In this document: positions 26,451 to 36,198 of the stretch, piece after piece | Layout of the letters: every line of letters starts with the position of its first letter | How positions within the stretch are numbered: the stretch's first letter is position 1 | Assembly: GCF_900129095.1 (NCBI RefSeq) | Contig: NZ_FQVA01000004.1 | Coordinates: 186,001 to 250,000 of the forward strand | DNA from: Microbulbifer donghaiensis | Lineage (GTDB): Bacteria > Pseudomonadota > Gammaproteobacteria > Pseudomonadales > Cellvibrionaceae | Length of the DNA stretch: 64,000 nucleotides | Direction: 5' to 3' | The notes under the pieces: generated by a model | Seen by the model: only the letters and a program-made list of their open reading frames with translations | What the model was told of the DNA's origin: nothing | Database searches by the model: none | Translations under genes and position numbers: made by a program

Positions 26451-27305
26451 ATGAACAATAAGAGCAAACACTTCGGTATCGCTGCGCTGCAGCTGAAGCT
26501 GGCGGAGGCCGACAATCTGGAACTGCTGCTGGAGCGGATCCAGAAAACCAAGCTGCGCTTCCCCTGGGTGAAGATGATTGTGTTGAGCGAGCTGGCCCTG
26601 CGCGGTGTCGGTGTGCAGCACGCGCGCGAGCTGCCGTCAGCGGAAGAGCAGGCCTTCTGCCGCAGCGCGCGCGAGCTGGGTATCTGGCTGGTGCCCGGTT
26701 CCATGTACGAGAAGTGTGGCAGCGCCGTGTTCAATACCACCCCGGTGATCAATCCCGCCGGCGAGGTCGTTGGCCGCTACCGCAAGATTTATCCATTCCT
26801 GCCCTACGAAAAGGGTGTGACCGGCGGCGACCAGTTCCTGGTATTCGACGTGCCGGAGGTGGGTCGCTTTGGCGTGTCGATCTGTTTTGACATGTGGTTT
26901 CCGGAAACCACCCGTGCGCTCACCTGGCTGGGTGCGGAGGTCATCATCCATCCCACCAAGACGGACACCATCGACCGCCAGGACGAGCTGGCCATAGTGC
27001 ACGCCAGTGCGGTCACCAACCAGTGCTACGTCGTCGATGTAAATTCGGCCGGCGCACAGGGCGTGGGCCGCTCGATTATCGTCGGTCCCGACGGTGAAGT
27101 TGTCCACGAGGCGGCGACCGATGAAGAGGTGATCGCCTTCGAAGTGGATCTGGAGCGGGTCAGAAAGGTGCGCGAGCGCGGCATAAAAGGTCTCGGACAG
27201 ATTCTGAAAAGTTTCCGCGATACGCGGGTGCAGTACCCGCAATACGAGCCGGGTGCGGTGTCGCCGGCGTATGAAGAACTTGGCCCTTTGAAAGTACCGG
27301 AGTAA
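26451..27305 (+). CDS. Nitrilase-superfamily carbon-nitrogen hydrolase
   Basis: The 284-residue protein has the full catalytic set: E47 in 'VLSELAL', K112 in 'GRYRKIYPF' and C145 in 'GVSICFDMWFPE'. That places it in the amidase/carbamoylase branch of the superfamily. It would cleave an amide, carbamoyl or nitrile bond. AGGAA lies 11 bases before the ATG. The TonB-dependent receptor starts 137 bases downstream on the same strand, so substrate uptake and hydrolysis may be co-expressed. Confidence 0.88.
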   Translation: MNNKSKHFGIAALQLKLAEADNLELLLERIQKTKLRFPWVKMIVLSELALRGVGVQHARELPSAEEQAFCRSARELGIWLVPGSMYEKCGSAVFNTTPVINPAGEVVGRYRKIYPFLPYEKGVTGGDQFLVFDVPEVGRFGVSICFDMWFPETTRALTWLGAEVIIHPTKTDTIDRQDELAIVHASAVTNQCYVVDVNSAGAQGVGRSIIVGPDGEVVHEAATDEEVIAFEVDLERVRKVRERGIKGLGQILKSFRDTRVQYPQYEPGAVSPAYEELGPLKVPE

Positions 27306-27442
27306 CAGGAAGTACACAGCAACTGGACCAGTCGCTGCGCGCAATCTGGCGCTAGGTTTTGGCCAGTAAGTGCGTAGCATATTTCGTCAACAACAATACT
27401 ATCCGGCGCGGTACGGCCAGAAAAAAGAAAGGTAGAGGGAGC

Positions 27443-29860
27443 ATGAAAGAGCAAAGCAAGCAGGGGTTCAGCAAGAAAACACTGGCAACGGCTGTCGCTG
27501 CAGTATCTGCCGGCACGCTGCTTTCCATGCCGCAAGTCTCGCTTGCGCAGGAAGCCGCGCTGGAGGAAGTCATTGTTACCGCCACACGCCGCGCCCAGAG
27601 CGTACAGGATATTCCCTATAACATTTCCGCCGTTGCCGGCGACGACCTGGAGGCATCACAGGTTACCGATTCGGCGGAAATGATGCGCAGTATCGCCGGC
27701 CTGACGGTGGTGGATCGCGGTTACCGCAATTCCGGTACCGTCAACGGCGTAGTGATTCGCGGTATGAATATCGATACCGGTGCCAACGGCGATGTTCCGC
27801 TTTCGGCGATCGGGACCGTGGCCACTTACATCGACGACACGCCGCTGTATGCGAATTTCGTGCTGAAGGATATCGAGCGGGTGGAAGTTCTGCGCGGGCC
27901 GCAGGGAACCCTGTACGGCTCCGGCTCTCTCGCGGGTACCGTGCGCTACATCATGAACAAGCCGCAGATGGGTGAATTCGCGGCCAAGGTCGGCACCAGT
28001 TTCAGCCAGACCGAAGGCTCCGATGGCTACAACCTCAATTCCGATGTGATGGTGAACCTGCCGCTCGGTGACAGGGTCGCCTTCCGCGCGAATATCGGCA
28101 AGATCGATAACGACGGTATCGTCGATTACGCCAATGTCTATGCGCTGGATGCGAGCGGCGCGCCGGTGGCCGCCGGCGGTGATATTGCCAACGGCGGCCC
28201 GGTATTCCGCAGTGTCGAGGACGCGGACACCGTCGACATCACCTACAGCCGCGCGTCGATACTGTTCGAGCCGACGGACAATGCCAGTATCCAGCTGTCC
28301 TACCAGCAGCAGGAAGACGATATCGGCGGCCGTCGCCAGGTCACCCGCGGTAGCAACTGGGTCAGCGGCACCGAGCAGGCCTACGACGACTACGAGAACG
28401 GTGCGGTAATCCTGGAGCCGTCCGAGCGCGAAGTGGACCTGACGTCGCTGGAAGTCGAAGTGGATATGGGCTTCGCCACCCTGACCTCGAGCACGGCAGA
28501 CTACAGCCACAGCGGTACCGGTATCAGCGATAACTCCGGTTTCTATGCCACCATGGACTGGTTCGAAGGGCTCTACTACGGCACGCCGCGCCCGGTGGCG
28601 CGGGCCGAGCGCTTCTACGAGGACTCCGCTCTGGTGCAGGAAATTCGCCTGGTATCCAACGCCACCGATGCGAAGATCGACTGGATTCTCGGCTTCTACT
28701 ACATGGACCAGGATTCCAAGGCCGGCCAGAACAGCACCATGCCGGGCTGGGCCGACTGGACCGCAGCGGCCCCCACCCCCTGGGATCTGGCCACCAGCCT
28801 AATGGATACCCTGAGTGGTTGGGCCGCGGATGTGCAGGACCAGGATTTCTATTTCCGCCGCAACCAGAACTTTGTCGATAAGGCGGTGTTCGGCGAGGCG
28901 ACCATCAACTTCACCGACACCCTGCGCCTGACACTTGGTATGCGCAGCTTTGAGAACGAGCTGGTCAACGAGTCGCAGCTGTCGCTGCCGATCTGGCCGT
29001 TCCTCGGCAACGGCGACGCATCCTTTGAAACCAAGGAAAGCGATACGCTGTTCAAGGGCAACCTGTCCTGGGATATTTCCGACAGCCTGATGAGCTACGC
29101 CACTGTTTCCGAGGGCTATCGCCGCGGCGGTGCCAACGCGGTGCCGACCATCGGTTTCTACGCGGAGGATCCCGGTTACCTGCGCTACGACTCCGACTCG
29201 GTGGTGAACTACGAATTCGGCCTGAAAGGTTCCACCGATGCCTTCCGCTACACGGTGTCCGCCTTCTATACCGACTGGAAAGATCCGCAGCTCAACGCCG
29301 CCACGCCGAACTGGGGCTTCTTCGCGGCGATGAACGGCGACTCGGCGCGCGTGCAGGGCATCGAGTTTGAACTGGATGGCTACCTCAGCGACAGCCTGCA
29401 CTACAACCTGGGTTATACCTTTGTGGACGGCGAGCTGACGGCGGACTTCGTAACCCCCACCGGCGTCACCATTGCCGAAGAGGGCGAGCGACTGCCGAGC
29501 ACTGCGGAAAACACCTTCTCCGTGGCGATGGACTACACCACCGCGTTTAGTGACGGTATCGACTGGGTGTCCCGCATCAATGGCTACTACCAGTCGGATT
29601 CCGAAAATGCGATCGGCAGCGGCTTGACCGCGGCGGAGGTCGATGCCTTCCAGCTCTGGGGTGTCAACACCTCGCTGGTCGCGGAAAAGTGGGTCGCCTC
29701 CCTGTTTGTCAAAAACCTGTTCAACGAAGACGGCGTGACCGGCCTGATTACCGAGCGCCACATGGGTACCGACCCGAGTGAAAATTTCCTCGGCAACGCC
29801 TCCAAGGACTATATCAGTCTGCCCAGAACCATTGGTCTCTCCGGAAGCTACAGCTTCTGA
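27443..29860 (+). CDS. TonB-dependent outer-membrane receptor
   Basis: The start ATG 27443 has GAGGGA just upstream, and the 28 codons before it are not protein-like. The 805-residue product has a signal peptide ending near 'SLAQEA', a TonB box ('LEEVIVTATRR'), a plug domain ('VEVLRGPQGTLYGSGSLAGT') and a barrel that ends in an aromatic residue ('IGLSGSYSF'). No FecA-like signalling domain is present. Such receptors import siderophores, vitamins, sugars or organic acids. Linkage to the Rieske/nitrilase cluster suggests an organic nitrogen compound. Confidence 0.92.
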   Translation: MKEQSKQGFSKKTLATAVAAVSAGTLLSMPQVSLAQEAALEEVIVTATRRAQSVQDIPYNISAVAGDDLEASQVTDSAEMMRSIAGLTVVDRGYRNSGTVNGVVIRGMNIDTGANGDVPLSAIGTVATYIDDTPLYANFVLKDIERVEVLRGPQGTLYGSGSLAGTVRYIMNKPQMGEFAAKVGTSFSQTEGSDGYNLNSDVMVNLPLGDRVAFRANIGKIDNDGIVDYANVYALDASGAPVAAGGDIANGGPVFRSVEDADTVDITYSRASILFEPTDNASIQLSYQQQEDDIGGRRQVTRGSNWVSGTEQAYDDYENGAVILEPSEREVDLTSLEVEVDMGFATLTSSTADYSHSGTGISDNSGFYATMDWFEGLYYGTPRPVARAERFYEDSALVQEIRLVSNATDAKIDWILGFYYMDQDSKAGQNSTMPGWADWTAAAPTPWDLATSLMDTLSGWAADVQDQDFYFRRNQNFVDKAVFGEATINFTDTLRLTLGMRSFENELVNESQLSLPIWPFLGNGDASFETKESDTLFKGNLSWDISDSLMSYATVSEGYRRGGANAVPTIGFYAEDPGYLRYDSDSVVNYEFGLKGSTDAFRYTVSAFYTDWKDPQLNAATPNWGFFAAMNGDSARVQGIEFELDGYLSDSLHYNLGYTFVDGELTADFVTPTGVTIAEEGERLPSTAENTFSVAMDYTTAFSDGIDWVSRINGYYQSDSENAIGSGLTAAEVDAFQLWGVNTSLVAEKWVASLFVKNLFNEDGVTGLITERHMGTDPSENFLGNASKDYISLPRTIGLSGSYSF

Positions 29861-29879
29861 CTTTGCAGTGTTGCTAGTT

Positions 29880-29904
29880 GCCGGCCCTCGCGGCCGGCTT
29901 TTTT
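29880..29904 (+). terminator. Intrinsic terminator after the TonB-dependent receptor
   Basis: GCCGGCC and GGCCGGC form a hairpin with a five-base loop, followed by six T. It begins 20 bases after the receptor stop. Confidence 0.9.
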
Positions 29905-29987
29905 ATGCCAGTTGAATTTGCAGCTGCGCCGGCGCGGCTGGCGCGACAGTGGTATGCTCGCAACACAACAATAAAATTTTCGCCCCT

Positions 29988-31616
29988 ATGTTGAGTGACG
30001 CTAACGATCTTTACCGTTCTGCGCTGAATCGTTTTCAGCGCAAAGACTTCGCCGATGCCATCACATTGGTCGAGCAGGCGCTGCAGCAGGATCCTCAGTT
30101 GGTCAACGGTTGGCGGTTGCTGGCGGACAGCCATGCGGCACAGGGGCGGCTGGAGCGCGCGATTGAGTGTTTACAACGGGCCCAGCAGTATGCCGCCGTG
30201 CAAACTAACAAGTGGGTCAGTGTCAGTTTGCATTTGACCGAGATACTGCTGCGCGCCGGCAGGCACGGCGAGGCGCGGCAGCAACTGGATCACCTGCCGC
30301 TTGCCGATATTCAGCATGTGCAGCCGCTCAGCCAGGCCGCCTATCTCTATTCGCTGTGCGAGGCCCACCGGGAATCCCGGGATCTGTTCGAGCGGGCACT
30401 GAAACTGTCGCCGGAAAATCCGCAATTGCTGTTCAACTGCGCTGCGGCGAACCGGGCCATGGGGGACCTGGCGCGGGCCGAAACGCAGTACGATCAGCTC
30501 ATCGCTATCCGCCATGAAGATTTCGAGGCCTACAAGAATCGCTCGGACCTGCGTCGACAGTCACCGCAGCGCAATCATATCGCGGAGCTGCAGCGGCTAT
30601 CCGCACAGCGGGATCTCCCGGCTCTTGGCGCCAGCCAGATCCAGTTTGCGCTGGCGAAAGAGTTGGAGGATCTGCAGGAATATGGCAATAGTTTTGCCGC
30701 GCTCGCCGACGCCTGCCGCCTGCGGCGCAGTGGCATTCGCTACCAGGTTGACAAGGACCTGCAGCGACTGACGGATATTGCATCCGCCTACGATAAAGCT
30801 TTTATGCGTGACTGCCGCGAACGGCGCGATGGCGACATGGACGCCGGGCGCGGCGAAGGAATTATTTTTATTCTCGGGATGCCGCGCACGGGAACCACGC
30901 TGGTGGACCGTATTTTGTGCGCGGCGGACGGTGTTTTCTCGGCGGGAGAGCCCGGCACCTTCGCGCGCGAACTGACCGCCATGGTCCAGGCTGCCGGCGA
31001 CGGTGCAGCCGCCGGTGACGGTTCTGTGGACTTCGTGCAGCGAAGCCGGCAGCTGGACTTCGCCGAGCTGGGGCGTCGTTATCAGCGGGAATTGCGCAGT
31101 CGCCCCGGCACGGAAAATGCCAGGGTAATTATTGACAAGAATCCGATGAACTATCTCTACATCGGATTGATCCGACTGGCGCTGCCGCGGGCGCGCATCG
31201 TGCATTTGCGCCGCAATGCGATGGACAGCTGCTACGCCATCCTGAAAACCCAATTCCGCAATGCCTACCCGTTTTCCTACGATCAGTCCGAGCTGGGGCG
31301 GTACTACCTCGGCTATCGCCGCTTGATGGAGCACTGGCAGCGCCTGCTGCCGGGCGCAATTTTCGATCTGCACTATGAGCAGCTGGTGGAAGATCTGGCG
31401 GGCGAGAGCCGCAGGCTGTTCGAGTACTGCGGATTGCCGTGGACTGAGTCGGTGTTGGATTTCCATCGCCAGGAGAAGCAGGGCACGGCAACCGCCAGTG
31501 CCGCACAGGTGCGCCAACCGGTCTACCGATCGTCGGTGGGTAAATGGAAGAATTACCGCGAGCAGTTGCAGCCGCTGGCGGAAATACTGCATAAGGGCGG
31601 TATAGAGATTGAGTGA
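29988..31616 (+). CDS. TPR-sulfotransferase family protein
   Basis: Starting at ATG 29988 the protein has 542 residues. The first 270 are tandem TPR helices ('ALNRFQRKDFADAITLVEQA', 'LFERALKLSPENPQLLFNCA'). The C-terminal half is a sulfotransferase with the PAPS 5'-phosphosulfate loop 'ILGMPRTGTTLVDRIL' and the 3'-phosphate region 'IVHLRRNAMDSCYAILKTQF'. The family is common in proteobacteria and may sulfate protein or polysaccharide targets held by the TPRs. It is convergent with the M1 peptidase gene. Confidence 0.88.
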   Translation: MLSDANDLYRSALNRFQRKDFADAITLVEQALQQDPQLVNGWRLLADSHAAQGRLERAIECLQRAQQYAAVQTNKWVSVSLHLTEILLRAGRHGEARQQLDHLPLADIQHVQPLSQAAYLYSLCEAHRESRDLFERALKLSPENPQLLFNCAAANRAMGDLARAETQYDQLIAIRHEDFEAYKNRSDLRRQSPQRNHIAELQRLSAQRDLPALGASQIQFALAKELEDLQEYGNSFAALADACRLRRSGIRYQVDKDLQRLTDIASAYDKAFMRDCRERRDGDMDAGRGEGIIFILGMPRTGTTLVDRILCAADGVFSAGEPGTFARELTAMVQAAGDGAAAGDGSVDFVQRSRQLDFAELGRRYQRELRSRPGTENARVIIDKNPMNYLYIGLIRLALPRARIVHLRRNAMDSCYAILKTQFRNAYPFSYDQSELGRYYLGYRRLMEHWQRLLPGAIFDLHYEQLVEDLAGESRRLFEYCGLPWTESVLDFHRQEKQGTATASAAQVRQPVYRSSVGKWKNYREQLQPLAEILHKGGIEIE

Positions 31617-31619
31617 AAG

Positions 31620-31644
31620 TGATCGCGGCCATCGACCGCGATCA
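31620..31644. terminator. Hairpin between convergent genes
   Basis: TGATCGCGG and CCGCGATCA form a perfect 9-bp stem with a 7-base loop, placed between the sulfotransferase stop and the M1 peptidase stop. There is no T run, so intrinsic termination is uncertain. Confidence 0.5.
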
Positions 31645-31659
31645 TATTGAGGGGCGTGA

Positions 31660-34392
31660 TTAGTTCGCCGCTGGCGGCAGGGATTGGATCAGCGCCTCTC
31701 CCTTATCCTTCAGCGCCATGCACAGCTGAATCTGCTCTTTGGTCTGCGCCAGGCTGCGCTGGTAGCCGGCAGTCAGCTGGCCGTGCTGCCTGAACAGCTG
31801 CTGCAGTTCAGCGAGTTTTTCCTCGCTGCAGAAGGCGCGGGCAAACGACGGTGTGTGACGGCGGATCTGCGCCGGGATCTTGTCGACCACCTGGGCAAAG
31901 TTCTGCTGCAGCCACTGCCAGTTTTGATCCTGTACCGCCGGCTCGGCCAGTGAGCGCTGAATCAGGCCGAAGGTTTCCCGCGGGCCCATATCTTCGCTCA
32001 GTGCGATCCGGTGGATTTCCTGCAGCTGTTCCGGATTGTTGCTGCTGCCAATTGCATTGGCGCTGGCACTCTCGAAACGCGGGTCGTCCAGTTCGGTGCG
32101 CACCTTGATCAGGTGAGTGAGGAAGTCGTCGCCGGCATCCTGCACCGCCACCGTCAGCGCCGCCTCGTACAGGTCGGAGTCCAGCGCCTCTTCGTCGCGG
32201 GGCTGCTTGAAGCCGGTGAAGGCGAGCGCCTTGTCCTGCAGCGTCTTGCGTGCATCCTTATCGCCGGCAACCAGCGCCATAAAGCCCAGCACTCCACTGT
32301 TCAGCAGCTGCTCGTCGCTGTCGGGGCTGTCGGCGGTCGCGCTCAACACCGGCAGGTACAGGTTCTGGGCGAAGTTGAGGAATGCCTGCTGTCCTTTTTC
32401 CGCCAGGTAGTGCTGGCGGTATTTTTGCAGATAGCGCAGCGGCGCGACCACCACCTGGCGCTTGTCCGCCTTGGCCGACTGCTCAATAACTTCCAGCAGT
32501 TCGGACTCCGGCAGCTTGCCGGCTTCGAAAGCGGCGAAGGCGCTGTCGATAATGGACAGCTGCTCGGTGGGTGAGAATTTGGCAAAGCGCTCTGTGAGCG
32601 CCTGCCACTGGTCTTCAGCCAGGCTCCAGCGGTAGTAACCGCTGCCCTGCGCGTTGGGCATCACCCAGCTGGGGCAGGCACCGCCGGGGATCGCCACTTC
32701 CTGCTTCACACTGGTCAGCATCTGGCACTGCTGCGTGTCCTCGCCGCTGCTGAAGCAGAACGGGATACTCCAGTGCTGGTCCGCATCGACAATCGGTGAG
32801 CCCAGTGGTTTGTAGCGGCTCTGGCGCACCAGCAGTTTGGCCGCACCTTCCGCGCTGCAGTCCACCACCAGATCCAGCTGCGGCACACCTTTCTGTTCGA
32901 CGAAGCTGCGGAAGGTTTCCGTCAGTTCCGGAGTGTTGGTCTCCTCGCCGATCACTTTGTAAAAGGCCGGTGAATCGGCCACGCCGCCGGCGAAGGTTTC
33001 GATATAGCGGCCCAGTGCCGGACGGAAGCGCTCCGCCCCAAAGTACTGATCCACCATATTGATGACGCCGAGACTCTTGGAGTAGGTGATTGCGTCGTAG
33101 GCGTTGCGAATATTGTTGTTGTCGGTGACCGGTTCGCGGATGGCGCGGGTGCTGGCGAGGGAATCCAGCTGCATGGCGCTGATCGCGGCGGTCGCGGCAT
33201 TCAGGTCGTGGCCGCCCTGCGGCTCGAAGATGGTCAGCACCAGCGGCTCGCCCCAGGTGGCGAAGCCCTCTTTCAGCCACAGGTCATCCCACCAGGGCGG
33301 GGTGACCAGATTACCGAACCACATATGGGCGAGTTCGTGGGCATGCACCTCGACCAGCGCCAGGCGCGCGCCCGGGGCCGGCTTGTCGCCGACGAGGATC
33401 CGCTGTTCGCGGTAGGTGATGGCTGCCGACAGTTCGGTGGCGCCGCTGGGCCACTGCGGTGCGGCGACGATATCCAGTTTCTTGAACGGGTAGGGGCGCC
33501 GCAGCTGGGTCTCGAAAATCTCCACCATGCGCGGCGTGATATCGAGGATGTAATTCATATCCTTGCCGCGGCCCTTGCGGGCGAAGCCGCGCAGCGGTAT
33601 CGGCTCGGAGCGGTATTTGTTCGGCGGAATGGCCGCGCGCTCAACCACATCGAAGGGGCCGGTGGAGAGCGACAGCAGGTAGGTCGGCATCGGCAGGGTG
33701 GTGGCGAAGGTGACCTTCTCCATACCATCGCCGGCGGGCTCCCGTTTCAGTTCTGCGCCATTGCTGATGGCGGCGTAACCCTCGGGTACGGTCAGGCTGA
33801 TATCGAAGGGCGCCTTCAGGCCCGGCTCGTCGAAGCCCGGCAGGTACTTGCGCGCCTGGATGGATTCGGACTTTGCCAGCGCGTAGGCGTCGCCCTGCTC
33901 CTCGACCTTGAACAGGCCGGCCAGGTTGCGATCGAAGGCGGCGCTGTAGTCGATGTGCAGCGTGAAGGCGCCGGCGGGCAGTTTCTCGGCGAAGCCGATT
34001 TTGGCTACACCGCTGTCCAGCACCTCCTTATATTCGGCCGGCACGGTTTTGCCGTCGGCGAGTGTGGCGTGGATATCGCTGACGCGGATGTCCTTGCCGT
34101 GCAGCCAGATATGATCGGCGCTGCTGGCCATCTGGATGTCGATATCGACACTGCCGGTAAAGTCGTCGCGGCGCGGGTCCAGCACCAGGTCGAGGCGGTA
34201 GGCCTGCGGGCGCACGCCTTCCGGCAGCCGGCCCTCGGGTGCGCCGACATCGGCTTGCGGAACCGCTTTTTCAGCGGTCGCTGCTGCTGCGGCTTTCTGT
34301 TCGGCCTCTTGCGGAGCCTTGTCGGCCGGGCCGCAGGCAACCAGTGCCAGCAGCGGCACGGCCAGCAGGCAGTGCAGTATGCTCTTCTTCAT
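31660..34392 (-). CDS. M1 family metallopeptidase lipoprotein with unusual exopeptidase motif
   Basis: The start ATG 34392 gives a 910-residue protein with a lipoprotein signal ('LLAVPLLALVACGPADK'). The zinc site is H351-E-L-A-H355 followed by 'WWDDLWLKEGFATWG' with the third ligand Glu. The exopeptidase motif, usually GAMEN, is 'SGATELSAAI' here, keeping only the first two residues and the Glu. The C-terminal helical ERAP1-like domain is present. It would trim peptides at the outer or inner membrane surface. It is more distant from the two M1 peptidases at 43-49 kb than they are from each other. Confidence 0.9.
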   Translation of the reverse strand: MKKSILHCLLAVPLLALVACGPADKAPQEAEQKAAAAATAEKAVPQADVGAPEGRLPEGVRPQAYRLDLVLDPRRDDFTGSVDIDIQMASSADHIWLHGKDIRVSDIHATLADGKTVPAEYKEVLDSGVAKIGFAEKLPAGAFTLHIDYSAAFDRNLAGLFKVEEQGDAYALAKSESIQARKYLPGFDEPGLKAPFDISLTVPEGYAAISNGAELKREPAGDGMEKVTFATTLPMPTYLLSLSTGPFDVVERAAIPPNKYRSEPIPLRGFARKGRGKDMNYILDITPRMVEIFETQLRRPYPFKKLDIVAAPQWPSGATELSAAITYREQRILVGDKPAPGARLALVEVHAHELAHMWFGNLVTPPWWDDLWLKEGFATWGEPLVLTIFEPQGGHDLNAATAAISAMQLDSLASTRAIREPVTDNNNIRNAYDAITYSKSLGVINMVDQYFGAERFRPALGRYIETFAGGVADSPAFYKVIGEETNTPELTETFRSFVEQKGVPQLDLVVDCSAEGAAKLLVRQSRYKPLGSPIVDADQHWSIPFCFSSGEDTQQCQMLTSVKQEVAIPGGACPSWVMPNAQGSGYYRWSLAEDQWQALTERFAKFSPTEQLSIIDSAFAAFEAGKLPESELLEVIEQSAKADKRQVVVAPLRYLQKYRQHYLAEKGQQAFLNFAQNLYLPVLSATADSPDSDEQLLNSGVLGFMALVAGDKDARKTLQDKALAFTGFKQPRDEEALDSDLYEAALTVAVQDAGDDFLTHLIKVRTELDDPRFESASANAIGSSNNPEQLQEIHRIALSEDMGPRETFGLIQRSLAEPAVQDQNWQWLQQNFAQVVDKIPAQIRRHTPSFARAFCSEEKLAELQQLFRQHGQLTAGYQRSLAQTKEQIQLCMALKDKGEALIQSLPPAAN

Positions 34393-34518
34393 ATCTTCTC
34401 TTGATCTGGGGAAATGGGAATTCGGCAAAAGCGCCATTGTAGCGGTTCGGGATGGGGATTGCCGAAGGGCGGAGGGGCGGCGTCTTGGCTGGACAAATCT
34501 TGCGCCGGCTACAGCACT

Positions 34519-34589
34519 GTCGTCATGCCGGCGCAGGCCGGCATCCAGACTGGCGGAACCTGGGTTCCGGCCTGCGCCGGAACGACGAC
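34519..34589. repeat. REP-like palindromic repeat
   Basis: Two arms built around CCGGCGCAGGCCGG and its complement, flanked by GTCGTC and GACGAC, form an imperfect long hairpin. It lies between the M1 peptidase start and the CocE hydrolase stop. The same module recurs at 50755-50846. Such elements are common intergenic repeats in proteobacteria. Confidence 0.85.
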
Positions 34590-34647
34590 AATGTTGCTAA
34601 GGGTTGCCCCCAGCTTCTGAACCGGAAGGCTGGGCGCGCATCAATAG

Positions 34648-36198
34648 CTACAGGTGCGGAATCGTCAGCCGGGAAACCCGGCTGCTGCGATAGGGCACCT
34701 CGATTTGGTAATTGGTATCGGCCGGTTTCTGGTAAATCAGCCCCTCGGTGTCGATGGCCAGTGTCACCACGTGGCCCGGCGGCACATCGTAGCTGGTGGT
34801 GAAAAAGTCCACGCTGATCTTCTGCTCGCGCCCCACCTCGGCGTTGTGCAGCGTCACCGGCGCGTGGGTGATCAGGCGCCCCAGGCCGAGCGGGCCCGTG
34901 TCATACAAATGCAGTTGCAGCTGCACTTCCGGCTTGCTCGGTTTTATCCACAATTCCAAGGTCGGTGTACCGCGGATCTTCAGGGTGCTCCACTGCACCG
35001 CCGAGTTGTACTCGATCGCATAGTAACCGTTGATACCGAGCATATTGGTGTAGACGGGGATGCCGAAGCCCTCCAGCGCGTCGGACACCACCGGGATGCC
35101 GGTGCCGGCCCTGGTGTCGGCGCCGCCGTGGAAGCTGTTGCTCCAGCTCCAGCCGCCGTAGGGGCTGCCTTTCATGCTGCCGCTGTTGAAATAGGTCAGG
35201 CGCGGGTGCAGGTACCAGGTGCTGCTGTTCTGCGTGACCGGGAAATCCGCGAACTGTTCCAGGCGGTTGCTGATGCGCACCGTCATATCCACTTTCGGCT
35301 CGCTGTCGATACCGTTGGCGTCGCCCTTCAGGTAGTGGTCGAACCAGCGGAAGCTGGTGGCCCAGATGTGGCCATCGTTGCCGCCGAGGGTCTCGGTGAC
35401 CGCATGGGTACCGGGATTCAGCAGCAGTTTCTTAGGCCCATCCAGCAGCGCGTAGAGGTCCGTCATGCTGTTGGGCTTGAACAGGTAATCGGCGAAGTTG
35501 TTCGACATCAGCACCGCCGTGTCGTTGGCGTTCAGCGCGTCGACGAAACTCAGCGCCGAGCGTGTCGCGCCGAATTCGATCACGCCGTCGATATTCTGCC
35601 CGCTGCGCAGGTCGCTCCAGATCTGGTCGATAACCGGGTCGCGGCGAAAGGCGGTGTTCACCAGCAGGGTGCCCCACACCAGGTTCACCGTGTCGTTCGG
35701 GTAGAGGCCCTCGACCACATCCGACCAGCCGGACAGCGCGGCCACCGCATCCACGCGCGGATCCGCGGCCGCGCCCAGCAGCGAGATGCCGGCGCCGTAG
35801 GAGATACCCGCCAGGCCCAGTTTGCCCACCGGGTAGTTGGCCTCCAGCCAGTCGATCAGCACCCGCACATCGGCGAGACTGTTGTCTCCGGCTACATCTA
35901 CCTGGCCGCCGGACGCGCCGAATCCGCGGGTGGAGTAGCTCATGACCAGATAGCCGTTCTCGGCCAGCTCGGCGGCCTGCAGCAGGTACTGGTGCTTGTC
36001 GAGCGCCCAGCTGTTGGTAAACAGCACTGCGGGGTAACCACCGGCGGGTGGCGGGGTGTCCGGTACAAGCAGGTTGGCGTCCAGTTCGGTGCCATCGAAC
36101 GAAGTGATATCCAGATCGGCTGTGAATTGCGGCGCGGCCCAGGACTGCGCCGCCAGCAGCGCGCCGCCGAGCAGCGCCAGTAGCGGTGACGTCTTCAT
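34648..36198 (-). CDS. CocE/NonD family alpha/beta hydrolase (S15-like), exported
   Basis: The start ATG 36198 gives 516 residues with a Sec signal peptide ending near 'AQSWAAPQ'. The first half is an alpha/beta hydrolase with nucleophile elbow 'GLAGISYGAG' and a likely catalytic His in 'NDGHIWATSFRW'. The C-terminal 170 residues form the jelly-roll domain found in X-Pro dipeptidyl peptidases and cocaine esterase ('TPTLELWIKPSKPEVQLQLH'). It should act on a peptide, ester or acyl substrate in the periplasm. A perfect 7-bp dyad lies 35 bases upstream. Confidence 0.87.
   Translation of the reverse strand: MKTSPLLALLGGALLAAQSWAAPQFTADLDITSFDGTELDANLLVPDTPPPAGGYPAVLFTNSWALDKHQYLLQAAELAENGYLVMSYSTRGFGASGGQVDVAGDNSLADVRVLIDWLEANYPVGKLGLAGISYGAGISLLGAAADPRVDAVAALSGWSDVVEGLYPNDTVNLVWGTLLVNTAFRRDPVIDQIWSDLRSGQNIDGVIEFGATRSALSFVDALNANDTAVLMSNNFADYLFKPNSMTDLYALLDGPKKLLLNPGTHAVTETLGGNDGHIWATSFRWFDHYLKGDANGIDSEPKVDMTVRISNRLEQFADFPVTQNSSTWYLHPRLTYFNSGSMKGSPYGGWSWSNSFHGGADTRAGTGIPVVSDALEGFGIPVYTNMLGINGYYAIEYNSAVQWSTLKIRGTPTLELWIKPSKPEVQLQLHLYDTGPLGLGRLITHAPVTLHNAEVGREQKISVDFFTTSYDVPPGHVVTLAIDTEGLIYQKPADTNYQIEVPYRSSRVSRLTIPHL

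Noticed and set aside
34654..36183. 509-codon open frame opposite the CocE-type hydrolase
   Set aside because: No domain, signal peptide or sensible start context; the minus strand has clear alpha/beta hydrolase motifs.
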